Shown: positions 49,744 to 58,116 of the stretch, piece after piece
Layout of the letters: each line of letters starts with the position of its first letter
Numbering within the stretch: position 1 is the first letter of the stretch
Assembly (NCBI RefSeq): GCF_000421565.1
Contig: NZ_ATXG01000006.1
Span: forward strand, 1 to 64,000
DNA length: 64,000 nt
Source: Agromyces subbeticus DSM 16689
Lineage (GTDB): Bacteria; Actinomycetota; Actinomycetes; Actinomycetales; Microbacteriaceae
Reading direction: 5' to 3'
The notes under the pieces: generated by a model
What the model was told of the DNA's origin: nothing
The model's input: only the letters and a program-made list of their open reading frames with translations
Database searches by the model: none
Program-made: the position numbers and the translations under genes

Positions 49744-51081
49744 ATGACCATCGCCCGCACCGCCCTCCGGCGGACCCTGGCAGTCGCAGCGACCGCCGCA
49801 CTCGCGGTCGGCGCCCTCGCCGCCTGCGCGACCGACAGCGGCAGCAGCGCCGGCACCGGCACCGACCTCGACGCAGCGCTCGAGGCCGGCGGCAAGCTCA
49901 CCTACTGGAGCTGGACGCCGAGCGCCGAGGCACAGGTCGCCGCGTTCGAGAAGGCCTACCCGAAGGTCGACGTCGAGCTCGTCAACGCCGGCACCAACAC
50001 CGAGGAGTACACGAAACTGCAGAACGCCATCAAGGCGGGTTCGGGCGCACCCGACGTCGTGCAGATCGAGTACTACGCGATGCCGCAGTTCGCCCTCTCC
50101 GACGCGCTCGTCGATCTCGGCGAATACGGCCTCGACTCGCTCGAAGACGACTACGCCGCCTCCACCTGGGGCAGCGTCAACATCGACGGCAAGCTCGTCG
50201 GCCTGCCGCAGGACTCGGGCCCCATGGCGATGTTCTACAACAAGGCCGTGTTCGACCAGTTCGGCATCGCCGTGCCGACCACGTGGGACGAGTACATCGC
50301 CGCGGCGAAGCAGCTCCACGCCGCCGACCCGACGAAGTACATCACCTCCGACACCGGTGACGCCGGCTTCGCCACGAGCATGATCTGGCAGGCCGGCGGC
50401 CGCCCGTTCGGCATCGACGGCACCGACATCTCGGTGAACCTGGCCGACGAGGGCACCCAGAAGTGGACGGGCGTCTGGAACCAGCTCGTCGAGGGCGACC
50501 TGCTCGCCACCACCCCCGGGTGGAGCGACGAGTGGTTCAAGGGCCTCGCCGACGGATCGATCGCGACGCTGCCGATCGGCGCGTGGATGCCGGGCGTGCT
50601 CGAGTCGAGCGTTGCGGATGCCTCGGGCGACTGGCGCGTGGCACCGATGCCGACCTACGACGGCACCCCGGTGACGTCGGAGAACGGCGGCGGCGGGCAG
50701 TCCGTCACGAAGCAGAGCAAGAACCCGGCGCTCGCCGCGGCCTTCCTGCGCTGGCTGAACAACGACCCCGCATCGATCGAGGTGTTCCTGGAGTCCGGCG
50801 GGTTCCCGTCGACCACTGCCGACCTCGAGGACCCCGACTTCAAGGCCTTCGAGTCCGAGTACTTCGGCGGTCAGAAGATCAACGAGGTGCTCACGCAGGC
50901 CTCGAAGGACGTGGCGCCCGGCTGGTCGTACCTGCCCTACCAGGTCTTCGCGAACAGCATCTTCGGCGACACCGTCGGGCAGTCGTACATCAACAAGGCC
51001 GACCTGAACGAGGGTCTCGCCGACTGGCAGAGCCAGCTCGTCGAATACGGCAACAAGCAGGGCTTCTCGGTCTCCGAGTAG
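49744..51081 (+). CDS. Sugar-binding lipoprotein of the ABC transporter
   Basis: The 445-residue protein has a lipoprotein signal ending in the lipobox LAAC (Cys28). The mature part has the family-1 solute-binding layout: GKLTYWSWTPSAEAQVAAFEK, YTKLQNAIKAGSGAPDVVQIEY, LPQDSGPMAMFYNKAVFDQFG and WQAGGRPFGI. It is anchored on the outer face of the membrane and delivers a saccharide to the two permeases encoded just upstream. The ATG follows AAGGGAAG. A strong hairpin separates it from the GH35 gene, which may set different expression levels. Confidence 0.93.
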   Translation: MTIARTALRRTLAVAATAALAVGALAACATDSGSSAGTGTDLDAALEAGGKLTYWSWTPSAEAQVAAFEKAYPKVDVELVNAGTNTEEYTKLQNAIKAGSGAPDVVQIEYYAMPQFALSDALVDLGEYGLDSLEDDYAASTWGSVNIDGKLVGLPQDSGPMAMFYNKAVFDQFGIAVPTTWDEYIAAAKQLHAADPTKYITSDTGDAGFATSMIWQAGGRPFGIDGTDISVNLADEGTQKWTGVWNQLVEGDLLATTPGWSDEWFKGLADGSIATLPIGAWMPGVLESSVADASGDWRVAPMPTYDGTPVTSENGGGGQSVTKQSKNPALAAAFLRWLNNDPASIEVFLESGGFPSTTADLEDPDFKAFESEYFGGQKINEVLTQASKDVAPGWSYLPYQVFANSIFGDTVGQSYINKADLNEGLADWQSQLVEYGNKQGFSVSE

Positions 51082-51090
51082 CACTGCCAT

Positions 51091-51124
51091 GCGGGGCCGG
51101 CCGAGTCCGCTCGGCCGGCCCCGC
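51091..51124. terminator. Strong hairpin after the binding-protein gene
   Basis: A perfect 15-bp stem (GCGGGGCCGGCCGAG at 51091-51105, complement at 51110-51124) with a TCCG loop begins ten bases after the TAG stop. There is no T tract. It sits between two genes on one strand, so it may be a partial terminator or mRNA stabiliser that leaves less transcript for the GH35 gene. Confidence 0.7.
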
Positions 51125-51179
51125 TCATCTCCACCCGCGCGCGGCCACCCCGCGCCATTCACCTCAGAACGGATGCCCC

Positions 51180-53000
51180 GTGACCGCCCCTTCCCGCTTC
51201 GCCATCGGCGCCACCGACTTCGAACTCGATGGCCGGCCGCACCGCATCCTCGCGGGCGCGCTGCACTACTTCCGAGTGCATCCCGATCTCTGGGCCGACC
51301 GCATCCACAAGGCCCGGCTGATGGGTCTCAACACGATCGAGACCTACGTCGCGTGGAACGCGCACGAACAGCACCGTGGCGAGTGGCGGGCAGACGACGG
51401 CCTCGACCTCGGCCGGTTCCTCGATCTCGTCGCGGCCGAGGGCATGCACGCGGTCGTGCGCCCGGGGCCTTACATCTGTGCGGAGTGGGACAACGGCGGG
51501 CTGCCCGCGTGGCTGTTCCGCGACCCCGACGTGGGCGTGCGCCGTTCGGAGCCGCACTACCTGGCAGCGGTGAGCGACTACCTTCGTCACGTCTACGAGA
51601 TCGTCGCCCCGCGGCAGATCGATGCGGGCGGCCCTGTGGTGCTCGTGCAGATCGAGAACGAGTACGGCGCCTACGGTACCGACAAGGTGTATCTGGCCGA
51701 GCTCGTTCGCGTCACGCGCGAGGCGGGCATCACCGTGCCCCTCACGACGATCGACCAGCCGACCCCGCAGATGCTCGCCGACGGCAGCCTGCCCGGCCTG
51801 CACCTCACGGGCTCGTTCGGCTCGCGCGTCACCGAACGACTCGAGACCCTGCGCGAGTTCCAGCCCACCGGCCCGCTCTTGTGCATGGAGTTCTGGTGCG
51901 GCTGGTTCGACGACTGGGGCATGCACCACCACACCACGGATGCCGCGGCATCCGCTCACGAACTCGACACGCTGCTCGCGGCGGGCGGCTCGGTGAATAT
52001 CTACATGTTCCACGGCGGCACGAACTTCGGGCTCACGACCGGGGCGAACGACAAGGGTCGGTATGCCCCGATCACGACGAGCTACGACTACGACGCCCCG
52101 CTCGACGAGGCGGGCCACCCGACGGCGAAGTTCTGGGCGTTCCGCGAGGTGATCTCGCGATACGCCGAGGTGCCCGACGAGGTTCCGGCCGACCGCGCCC
52201 CGGCGCCCGAACTCATGGCCCCGCTGCATGCCGGCCCCACCCTCGTCGAGCTCGCGCCCTCGCTCGGTGCGGCGCGACTTTTCGACACCATGCCGAGCTT
52301 CGACGAGCTTGAGCACGACCGCGGCATCGTGGTGTTCACGACCACGCTCGAGCGTGGCGGCCCCGGCACCATGACGGTCGGCGAGGAGGTACGCGACCGC
52401 GCCTGGGTGCTGATCGACGGTGCTCCGATCGGCGTGCTCGCGCGCGACGCGCACGAACGTGCGATCGCACTGCCCGACGCCCGCGGCGAGCTCGCGCTCG
52501 TCGTCGAAGACCAGGGCCGTGTCGACTACGGCCCACGCATCGGTGAGCACAAGGGCCTGATCAGCGGGGTCGCCCTCGACGGCGTCGAACTCACCGGCTG
52601 GCAGGCCCGGCCCATCGACCTCGACGCCGTGCCCGCGCTCGCGTCGGGTCTGCTCGGTGCTAATGCCGGGCAGGGCGGGGTGCTCGCGGCACTCCTCCCT
52701 GCGGCGGCGGCCGAGGCGGCGCGGTTCCCGGCGGGGCCGTTCCTCGCCGCGGGCGAGTTCACGCTCGACGCGCCCGCCGACCTCTTCCTCGACACGCTGC
52801 ACTGGGGCAAGGGCCTCGTCTGGGTCAACGGGTTCCTGCTCGGCCGCTACTGGCGTCGCGGCCCGCAGCGCACCCTCATCGTGCCGGCACCGGTCACGCG
52901 CGCCGGCCGTAACGAGGTCGCCGTGCTCGAGTTCGAGTCGATCGCCGAACCCGTCATCCGTACCCTCGCGGCAGCAGAGCTCGGCCACACCGAGATCTGA
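51180..53000 (+). CDS. GH35 beta-galactosidase
   Basis: The 606-residue cytoplasmic enzyme begins with FAIGATDFELDGRPHRILAG and ALHYFRVHPDLWADRI. The TIM barrel shows the acid/base in VQIENEYGAYG (Glu161) and the nucleophile in CMEFWCGWFDDWG (Glu237), followed by YMFHGGTNFGLTTGAND and SYDYDAPLDEAG; beta-sandwich domains make up the rest to LHWGKGLVWVNGFLLGRYW. It hydrolyses terminal beta-galactose, so it probably degrades the sugar taken up by the adjacent ABC transporter. Start GTG 51180 lies 56 bases past the intergenic hairpin; no signal peptide. Confidence 0.93.
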   Translation: MTAPSRFAIGATDFELDGRPHRILAGALHYFRVHPDLWADRIHKARLMGLNTIETYVAWNAHEQHRGEWRADDGLDLGRFLDLVAAEGMHAVVRPGPYICAEWDNGGLPAWLFRDPDVGVRRSEPHYLAAVSDYLRHVYEIVAPRQIDAGGPVVLVQIENEYGAYGTDKVYLAELVRVTREAGITVPLTTIDQPTPQMLADGSLPGLHLTGSFGSRVTERLETLREFQPTGPLLCMEFWCGWFDDWGMHHHTTDAAASAHELDTLLAAGGSVNIYMFHGGTNFGLTTGANDKGRYAPITTSYDYDAPLDEAGHPTAKFWAFREVISRYAEVPDEVPADRAPAPELMAPLHAGPTLVELAPSLGAARLFDTMPSFDELEHDRGIVVFTTTLERGGPGTMTVGEEVRDRAWVLIDGAPIGVLARDAHERAIALPDARGELALVVEDQGRVDYGPRIGEHKGLISGVALDGVELTGWQARPIDLDAVPALASGLLGANAGQGGVLAALLPAAAAEAARFPAGPFLAAGEFTLDAPADLFLDTLHWGKGLVWVNGFLLGRYWRRGPQRTLIVPAPVTRAGRNEVAVLEFESIAEPVIRTLAAAELGHTEI

Positions 53001-53005
53001 GTGGA

Positions 53006-53033
53006 GCGGGCGCGACCAGCACGTCGCGCCCGC
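53006..53033. terminator. Terminator hairpin at the end of the sugar locus
   Basis: GCGGGCGCGAC (53006-53016) and GTCGCGCCCGC (53023-53033) form a perfect 11-bp stem with a six-base loop. It lies six bases beyond the GH35 stop and 23 bases from the end of the convergent flavoprotein gene, so it can serve both. Confidence 0.7.
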
Positions 53034-53055
53034 GCACGGCGTCGTGCCGCGCTCG

Positions 53056-54018
53056 TCACGCGGCGAGCGCGAGGCGGATCTCCTCCTCGATCAGGTCGGC
53101 GTTGATCGCCGCGCCCGCGAGGTTGCCGGCTCCGGCAGCGCCCGGCACGGATGCTCCGGGGTTCACGACGTTGCCGGCCGCCCAGACGCCGGCGACGCTC
53201 GTGCGACCCGTCGGGTCGACGCTCACCCATTCGCCGCCGCCTGGTCCGAAGCCCTCGCCAGTGGTCGCCCCGAGTCCGATGAGCAGGCCGTCGTTCGGCA
53301 CGAAGGCCGGACCCAGGAAGATCGAGTCGAGGGGAGCCTCGGCGCCGTCGGCGAGCCGAATGCCGCGCAACTCGCCGTTCTCGTCGGCGAGCACGCGGTC
53401 GACGGTGCGGGGCTCGACGGCGATGCCGCGGGCGGTGATGCCGGCGAGGTCGTCGGCCGCGACATCCGTGCCGTTGAGAAAGAACGTGACCGTGGGCGAC
53501 CACTGCCGCAGCAACTGCACCTGGTGCACGCTTCGCGGGCCGGTCGCGAGTACGCCGATGCGGCGATCGCGCACCTCCCAGCCGTCGCAGTAGGGGCAGA
53601 CGACCGCGCCCGTGCCCCACTGCTCGGCGAGGCCGGGGATCGCCGGGAGCTCGTCTCGGAGGCCGGTGGCCACGAGCAGTCGCCGCGCGGTGTGACGCTT
53701 GCCCGACGCGAGGGTCACCGTGAAGCCGCGAGCGCCGCCGAGCGCACCGATCGTGTCGGCAGGTTCGGCGGCGGCGACCTCGTCGGTGCGCACGACACCG
53801 CCGTAGCGCTCGACCTCTTCGCGGCCCGTCGCGAGCAGCTCGAGCGGCGACCAGCCGTCGCGGCCGAGCACGCCGTGCATGTGCGCGGCGAAACGGTTGC
53901 GCGGTGCGCCGCCGTCGAGCACGAGCACTCGCCGTCGGGCCCGCACGAGCATGAGGGCGGCGCTGAGGCCGGCGCTGCCGCCGCCGATGATGATGACATC
54001 CCAGGATTCACGTTGCAT
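53056..54018 (-). CDS. Thioredoxin reductase-like FAD/NAD(P) oxidoreductase
   Basis: The 320-residue flavoprotein has the FAD loop VIIIGGGSAGLSAALMLVRA, ATGLRDELPAIPG, NADPH-region RRIGVLATGPRSVHQVQLLR and a C-terminal GVWAAGNVVNPGASVPGAAG. The CxxC is CPYC in VVCPYCDGWEVRDR, not the CATC of classical thioredoxin reductase. The YCDGWE form is that of the bacillithiol/mycothiol-disulfide-like or diselenide reductase branches, so the substrate is open. It is divergent from an XRE-cupin regulator. Confidence 0.87.
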   Translation of the reverse strand: MQRESWDVIIIGGGSAGLSAALMLVRARRRVLVLDGGAPRNRFAAHMHGVLGRDGWSPLELLATGREEVERYGGVVRTDEVAAAEPADTIGALGGARGFTVTLASGKRHTARRLLVATGLRDELPAIPGLAEQWGTGAVVCPYCDGWEVRDRRIGVLATGPRSVHQVQLLRQWSPTVTFFLNGTDVAADDLAGITARGIAVEPRTVDRVLADENGELRGIRLADGAEAPLDSIFLGPAFVPNDGLLIGLGATTGEGFGPGGGEWVSVDPTGRTSVAGVWAAGNVVNPGASVPGAAGAGNLAGAAINADLIEEEIRLALAA

Positions 54019-54049
54019 GGCTCAAGCCTCGCGATACGCTGGAGCAGCC

Positions 54050-54074
54050 GCAACGAGTGTTGCCAAATCAGCAA
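54050..54074. promoter_or_regulatory. Operator candidate between flavoprotein and XRE-cupin genes
   Basis: GCAAC-GAGT-GTTGC (54050-54063) is an inverted repeat; a further GCAA at 54071-54074 forms a second dyad with the TTGC at 54060-54063. The 66-base gap holds the start regions of both divergent genes, so a repressor bound here could control both. Repeated half-sites suit the XRE protein. Confidence 0.45.
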
Positions 54075-54084
54075 GAGGAGCCGA

Positions 54085-54678
54085 ATGACCGACGACATCG
54101 AGGCCATGCTCGACGGTGTCGCTCCGCGGCTGCGTGAACTTCGGCACCGCCGCGGCTACACGCTCGCCGAGCTCGCGGCCGAGACCGGCATCTCCACGAG
54201 CACGCTCTCGCGGCTCGAGTCGGGCCTGCGTCGCCCCACCCTCGAACTGCTCATCCGCATCGCCGCCGCCTACCGAGCGAACCTCGACGATCTCGTCGGC
54301 GCACCCCAGATCGCCGACCCGCGCATCCACCCGAAGCCGTTCTACCGGGGCGGGAGGGCCATCATTCCGCTCACCAGGCAGAACCCCGAACTGCGAGCCT
54401 TCAAGATGGTGCTTCCCGGGCACCCGGCCGACGAGCCCGTGAAGCAGGGCGCCCACGAGGGCTACGACTGGATCTACGTGCTCAGCGGCCGCGTGCGCCT
54501 CGCGCTCGGCGACGAGGAGATCATCCTCGAGGCGGGCGAGGCCGCCGAGTTCGACACTCGTGTTCCGCACGGCCATGTGAGTGCCTCGAACGAGCCGGCC
54601 GAGATCCTCAACCTGCTGAGCGTGCAGGGAGAGCGCATGCACCTCCGCACCGACGCTGAGCGTGCGCCCGCCGGCTGA
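54085..54678 (+). CDS. XRE family regulator with C-terminal cupin
   Basis: The 197-residue regulator has an N-terminal HTH_3 domain (PRLRELRHRRGYTLAELAAETGISTSTLSRLESG..., shown in part as TLAELAAETGISTSTLSRL) and a C-terminal cupin (GYDWIYVLSGRVRLALGDEE, AAEFDTRVPHGH). The cupin is the likely effector domain. GAGGAG lies six bases before ATG 54085. It is divergent from the thioredoxin-reductase-like gene and probably controls it. Confidence 0.92.
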   Translation: MTDDIEAMLDGVAPRLRELRHRRGYTLAELAAETGISTSTLSRLESGLRRPTLELLIRIAAAYRANLDDLVGAPQIADPRIHPKPFYRGGRAIIPLTRQNPELRAFKMVLPGHPADEPVKQGAHEGYDWIYVLSGRVRLALGDEEIILEAGEAAEFDTRVPHGHVSASNEPAEILNLLSVQGERMHLRTDAERAPAG

Positions 54679-54827
54679 GGCATTCGTGGCCGTGGCCGTG
54701 GCGGTGCAGTGCTGCCGCCTTCGGGGCGAGCTCGGGCCTCGTTCATGGCGATCCCAGAGCCGGCGCACAGGCGGCAGCGGCGCCAGGCCGTCAGGGTGGA
54801 CGCACGCCCATCGAGAGGAGCACCCTC

Positions 54828-55691
54828 ATGACGACCGACCCCCGCTGGCTCGACGAGCACGGTGACGAGATCGACGAAGACCACCGCGGGCTCGTCTACG
54901 ACATCCGCACCCTCGTCGACCGACGGCGCATGCTCGGCATCTTCGGCGGCATCGGGCTGACGAGCCTGCTCGCGGCGTGCGCCGGGGCGGACCCCACGCC
55001 GAGCGCGACGGCCGGCACGCCGAGTGCGAGCTCGACGCCGACGGCATCGGCCGCGGCATCCGGCCCGCTCGACGAAGTGCCCGATGAGACCGGCGGGCCG
55101 TATCCGGCCGACGGCTCGAACGGCGTGAACGTGCTCGACGACTCGGGCATCGTGCGCAGCGACATCCGCTCGAGTTTCGGTTCGTCGACGACGGTCGCGC
55201 AGGGCGTGCCGCTCACGATCGAGCTGACCGTTCGGAATGCCGCAAGCGGCGCCGCCCTCGTCGGCGCGGGCGTCTACCTGTGGCACTGCGACCGCGAGGG
55301 CAACTACTCGCTCTACTCCGACGGCCTCGAGAACGTGAACTACCTGCGCGGTGTGCAGGAGACCGACACCATGGGCACCGTGCGGTTCAGCTCGGTGTAC
55401 CCGGCGTGCTACTCGGGTCGATGGCCGCACATCCACTTCGAGGTGTATTCCGATGTCGCGAATGCGGTCGCCTCGGGGCCGATCGTGAAGACCTCGCAGA
55501 TCGCGCTGCCCGACGAGGTCAACCGGCTCGTCTACGCCACCGCCGGATACGAGCAGAGCGTGCGCAACGTCTCGCAGGTCAGCCTCGCGCGCGACAACGT
55601 CTTCGGCGACGACGGCGGCATTCACCAGATCGCGAGCATGTCGGGCTCGGTCGACGGCGGGTACACGGCCGCGCTCACGATCGGGGTGTGA
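54828..55691 (+). CDS. Intradiol ring-cleavage dioxygenase-like lipoprotein
   Basis: The 287-residue protein has an unusual long N-terminus (MTTDPRWLDEHGDEIDEDHR, then RTLVDRRRML) ahead of the hydrophobic GIFGGIGLTSLLAAC, a lipobox/Tat-like signal (two Arg before the hydrophobic part, Cys at about 47). A Ser/Thr/Pro/Ala-rich linker follows. The catalytic domain has YLWHCDREGNYSLYSDG and VYPACYSGRWPHIHFEVY, the Tyr/Tyr/His/His iron-ligand pattern of intradiol dioxygenases (YP..Y.GR..HIH). It is expected to sit outside the membrane and may attack aromatic or lignin-derived rings; the signal type and substrate are inferred. Confidence 0.87.
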   Translation: MTTDPRWLDEHGDEIDEDHRGLVYDIRTLVDRRRMLGIFGGIGLTSLLAACAGADPTPSATAGTPSASSTPTASAAASGPLDEVPDETGGPYPADGSNGVNVLDDSGIVRSDIRSSFGSSTTVAQGVPLTIELTVRNAASGAALVGAGVYLWHCDREGNYSLYSDGLENVNYLRGVQETDTMGTVRFSSVYPACYSGRWPHIHFEVYSDVANAVASGPIVKTSQIALPDEVNRLVYATAGYEQSVRNVSQVSLARDNVFGDDGGIHQIASMSGSVDGGYTAALTIGV

Positions 55692-55720
55692 ACGCCCCTT
55701 CGTTCGCGCGACCGCGTCCG

Positions 55721-56602
55721 TCAGCTGCGGCGCGCGGTGACGAGCAGGTACTCCCACCGCATCGCGTCGCCGGGCGAGCCGAGGCCGTGCGATCGAGCGA
55801 GCTCGACGAGCGCGTCGTCGAGTGCGCGAACCTGCTCGCCGTCGTCGGCGATGCGGCCGTAGACGGCGATGGTCGGGCCGTAGTTCTGCTTGAAGTAGTC
55901 CCGGAACGCCTCGGGGGAGTCGAATCGGTCGATCACGATGCTCTCGCGACGAGCCGTCAAGTCGTCGACCCCGTCACCGAGCAGTTCGCGAACGTGCTGC
56001 TCGTCACCCCAGAGCGGTGCGGGCTCGGCGCCCGACGGCAGAGGAGCCGCATACGGCTTCATGGCGCGGAACATCTGGCCGATGAAGCCGTCGGGCGTCC
56101 AACTGAGCAGGCCGATGCGACCGCCGGGGCGGGTGACTCGCAGCAGCTCGCCAGCGGCCTCGCGGTGGTGCGGCGCGAACATCACCCCCACGCACGAGAC
56201 GACCACGTCGAACTCGGCGTCGTCGAACGGCAGCGACTCGGCGTCGGCCTCTCGCCACTCGAGGTCGGCGCCGGCGTCGGCCGCGCGCCGGCGACCGACC
56301 TCGAACAGTTCGGGTGTGAGGTCGCTCGCAACGACCGCGCCGCCGCGAAGCGCTGCGGGGATCGCCGCGTTTCCGGAACCGGCCGCCACGTCGAGCACAC
56401 GGTCGCCCGGCTCGACGCCGACCGCGTCGACGAGGGTGTCGCCGAGGCTCCAGATGAGGTCGGTAGCGAGGGTCGGGTAGTCGCCCGATGCCCACATGGC
56501 GCGGTGCTTCGCCTTGAGCGCCTGGTCGGCGGCGGCCCGGTCGGTCGCGGGCGCGCCGGGCGTGCTGCTGGATGCGGTCCGTGCTGCGGGTGAATCGGTC
56601 AT
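55721..56602 (-). CDS. Class I SAM-dependent methyltransferase
   Basis: The 293-residue enzyme has a Ser/Thr/Ala-rich N-terminus and then KHRAMWASGDYPTLATDLIW. SAM motifs are VLDVAAGSGNAAIPAALRG, ASDLTPEL, DAESLPFDDAEFDVVVSCVG and LLRVTRPGGRIGLLSWTPDG. The KHRxMWASGDYP...LI pattern belongs to a common actinobacterial UbiE-like group of unknown substrate. AAGGAG lies seven bases ahead of ATG 56602. It is divergent from the siderophore-interacting protein gene. Confidence 0.9.
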   Translation of the reverse strand: MTDSPAARTASSSTPGAPATDRAAADQALKAKHRAMWASGDYPTLATDLIWSLGDTLVDAVGVEPGDRVLDVAAGSGNAAIPAALRGGAVVASDLTPELFEVGRRRAADAGADLEWREADAESLPFDDAEFDVVVSCVGVMFAPHHREAAGELLRVTRPGGRIGLLSWTPDGFIGQMFRAMKPYAAPLPSGAEPAPLWGDEQHVRELLGDGVDDLTARRESIVIDRFDSPEAFRDYFKQNYGPTIAVYGRIADDGEQVRALDDALVELARSHGLGSPGDAMRWEYLLVTARRS

Positions 56603-56745
56603 GGTCGTCTCCTTCGACGTACTCGAACGGGATGGGATGCGGCAAGCATGCGCGCGTTCGGCGACGGCCGCACCCGTGCGGAGCACTGAAGATCTCTCAG
56701 TGACAGTGCTGAGATTCACCCGGATCAACCGGCGCTCGCCTCGAG

Positions 56746-56764
56746 TAAGGTAAGCGTTACCTAA
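56746..56764 (+). promoter_or_regulatory. IdeR/DtxR iron box
   Basis: TAAGGTAAGCGTTACCTAA fits the IdeR/DtxR consensus TWAGGTWAGSCTWACCTWA at 18 of 19 positions and lies 12 bases ahead of the siderophore-interacting protein start. Iron-loaded IdeR would repress the gene, so it should be induced by iron lack. Confidence 0.85.
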
Positions 56765-56776
56765 CTTGGAGGGCCT

Positions 56777-57568
56777 GTGGCAGTCAGCAACATCGCGGTC
56801 ACGCACGCGAAGAACGGCGTCATCGAGGCCGAGGTCGTGAGCGCCAGGCTGATCTCGCCGCACTTCGTGCGGCTCACGGTCGCCGGCGACGAGCTCGTCG
56901 ACTGGCGCCACCTCGGCTTCGACCAGTGGTTCCGCCTCGCGGTTCCGGTCGCTGAGGGCACTCGATTCGACAACCTCTCGGGCACGTACGACATGGCCGG
57001 CTACCTCCGCTACCTCACGCTGCCGCGGGCGACGCGGCCGGTGATCCGCAACTACACCGTGCGCGAGTTCCGGCCCGAAACGCTCGAACTCGACATCGAC
57101 TTCGTCGTGCACGGCGACGACGGCGTTGCCGGGCCATGGGCGGGAAGCCTGCCGATCGGGGCATCCGTCGGCCTCATCGACCAGGGCTGCGGCTACCAGC
57201 CGGTCGTAGCCGACAGCACGGTGCTCGTGGGTGACGAGAGTGCGCTCCCCGCAGTACTCGGCATCTTGCGCGACCTGCCTCGAGACACGCGCGGCCACGC
57301 GCTCGTCGAGCTCGGCGACCTCGCAGACCGGCAGGAGGTCGACGCGCCCGACGGCATCGACCTGCACTGGATCGTGCGGCGGCCCGAAGACGCACCCGGT
57401 GCAGCGGCGCTCGAGCACTTGCGACAGTTGCCAGCGTTCGACGGATCCGTCTACGCGTTCGCGGCCGGCGAGTCGAAGCTCGCCACCGGCGCCCGACGCC
57501 ACTTCGTGAACGAGCGCGGAGCGCCGAAGGGCAACGTCACGTTCTGTGGGTACTGGCGAGCGGCCTGA
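56777..57568 (+). CDS. Siderophore-interacting protein (ferric siderophore reductase)
   Basis: The 263-residue flavoprotein has the FAD-binding barrel (AEVVSARLISPHFVRLTVAG, WFRLAVP, VIRNYTVREFRPETLELDIDFVVHG) with the RxYTVR motif. The C-terminal NAD(P)H domain includes LVGDESALPAVLGILRDLP, VYAFAAGES, TGARRHFVNERG and a closing YWR. This is the ViuB/SIP family, which releases iron from siderophores by reduction in the cytoplasm. GTG 56777 follows GGAGGG, and an IdeR box overlaps the promoter, in keeping with iron control. Confidence 0.93.
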   Translation: MAVSNIAVTHAKNGVIEAEVVSARLISPHFVRLTVAGDELVDWRHLGFDQWFRLAVPVAEGTRFDNLSGTYDMAGYLRYLTLPRATRPVIRNYTVREFRPETLELDIDFVVHGDDGVAGPWAGSLPIGASVGLIDQGCGYQPVVADSTVLVGDESALPAVLGILRDLPRDTRGHALVELGDLADRQEVDAPDGIDLHWIVRRPEDAPGAAALEHLRQLPAFDGSVYAFAAGESKLATGARRHFVNERGAPKGNVTFCGYWRAA

Positions 57569-57613
57569 ACCGCGACCCGCTCGCGGCCGATCGAGCCCGG
57601 TCGGCGGGCAGTC

Positions 57614-58021
57614 TCACTCGGCGAACTCCTGCTCGATGACGTCCGAGGCGTGGATGCAGACCATGCGCAGCCGCCCTTCGCCGATGGCGACGAAGCGATG
57701 CCAGGCGCCAGCCGGTGCGGTGGCCGTGTCGCCGGCCCGTGCCTCGAAATCGTGGCCGTCGATCGTGATGCGCACCTCGCCCTCGATCACGGTCCACGTC
57801 TCGGGGTAGGGGTGGCGGTGCAGATCGGGGCCCTGTCCGGGTTCGTTGTCGACGAAGAAGAACGACACGCCTGCGCCGTGCTCGCGCCCCACGAAACGCA
57901 GAGTGCGTCCACTGCCGAGACGAATCTCGTCGGCCGGCACGACGGGCGGAATCGGTGCCGTCGAGACCGTCGACATCTGCGGCGCGAGCGGTGCGGCGGG
58001 GGCCGCGGTGAGCTGGTTCAT
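57614..58021 (-). CDS. Cupin domain protein
   Basis: The 135-residue protein has an Ala/Pro-rich leader and then one cupin domain: SFFFVDNEPGQGPDLHRHPYPETWTVIEGEV, in part PDLHRHPYPETWTVIEG (metal-type His and Glu), and TATAPAGAWHRFVAIGEGRLR. Whether it binds metal for catalysis or a ligand is unknown. It is divergent from an ArsR-like regulator with an 84-base gap, so it may be that regulator's target. Confidence 0.85.
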   Translation of the reverse strand: MNQLTAAPAAPLAPQMSTVSTAPIPPVVPADEIRLGSGRTLRFVGREHGAGVSFFFVDNEPGQGPDLHRHPYPETWTVIEGEVRITIDGHDFEARAGDTATAPAGAWHRFVAIGEGRLRMVCIHASDVIEQEFAE

Positions 58022-58098
58022 GATGCGTCCTGTTCGTCGGGGATGTTCACGTCATCCGGTGAGTACAGGCTCCGCCCGCGGCATCCGACTCGATAGCA

Positions 58099-58116
58099 TT
58101 TCGATGTGGATCGAAA
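58099..58116. promoter_or_regulatory. Palindrome across the start codon of the ArsR-like gene
   Basis: TTTCGAT-GTGG-ATCGAAA is a perfect inverted repeat with 7-bp arms centred on the GTG start codon at 58106-58108. A repressor bound here would block its own transcription or translation start. It resembles the position of autoregulatory operators in leaderless genes. Confidence 0.55.

Noticed and set aside
54711..54778. Inverted GCTGCCGCCT / AGGCGGCAGC as a terminator after the XRE-cupin gene
   Set aside because: The arms are 48 bases apart, too far for a convincing terminator hairpin.
58043..58054. ATGTTCACGTCA identical to part of the LacI operator
   Set aside because: Only one half of the operator is matched; the following bases (TCC) do not continue the AACATG half, and the site is 10 kb from the LacI locus.
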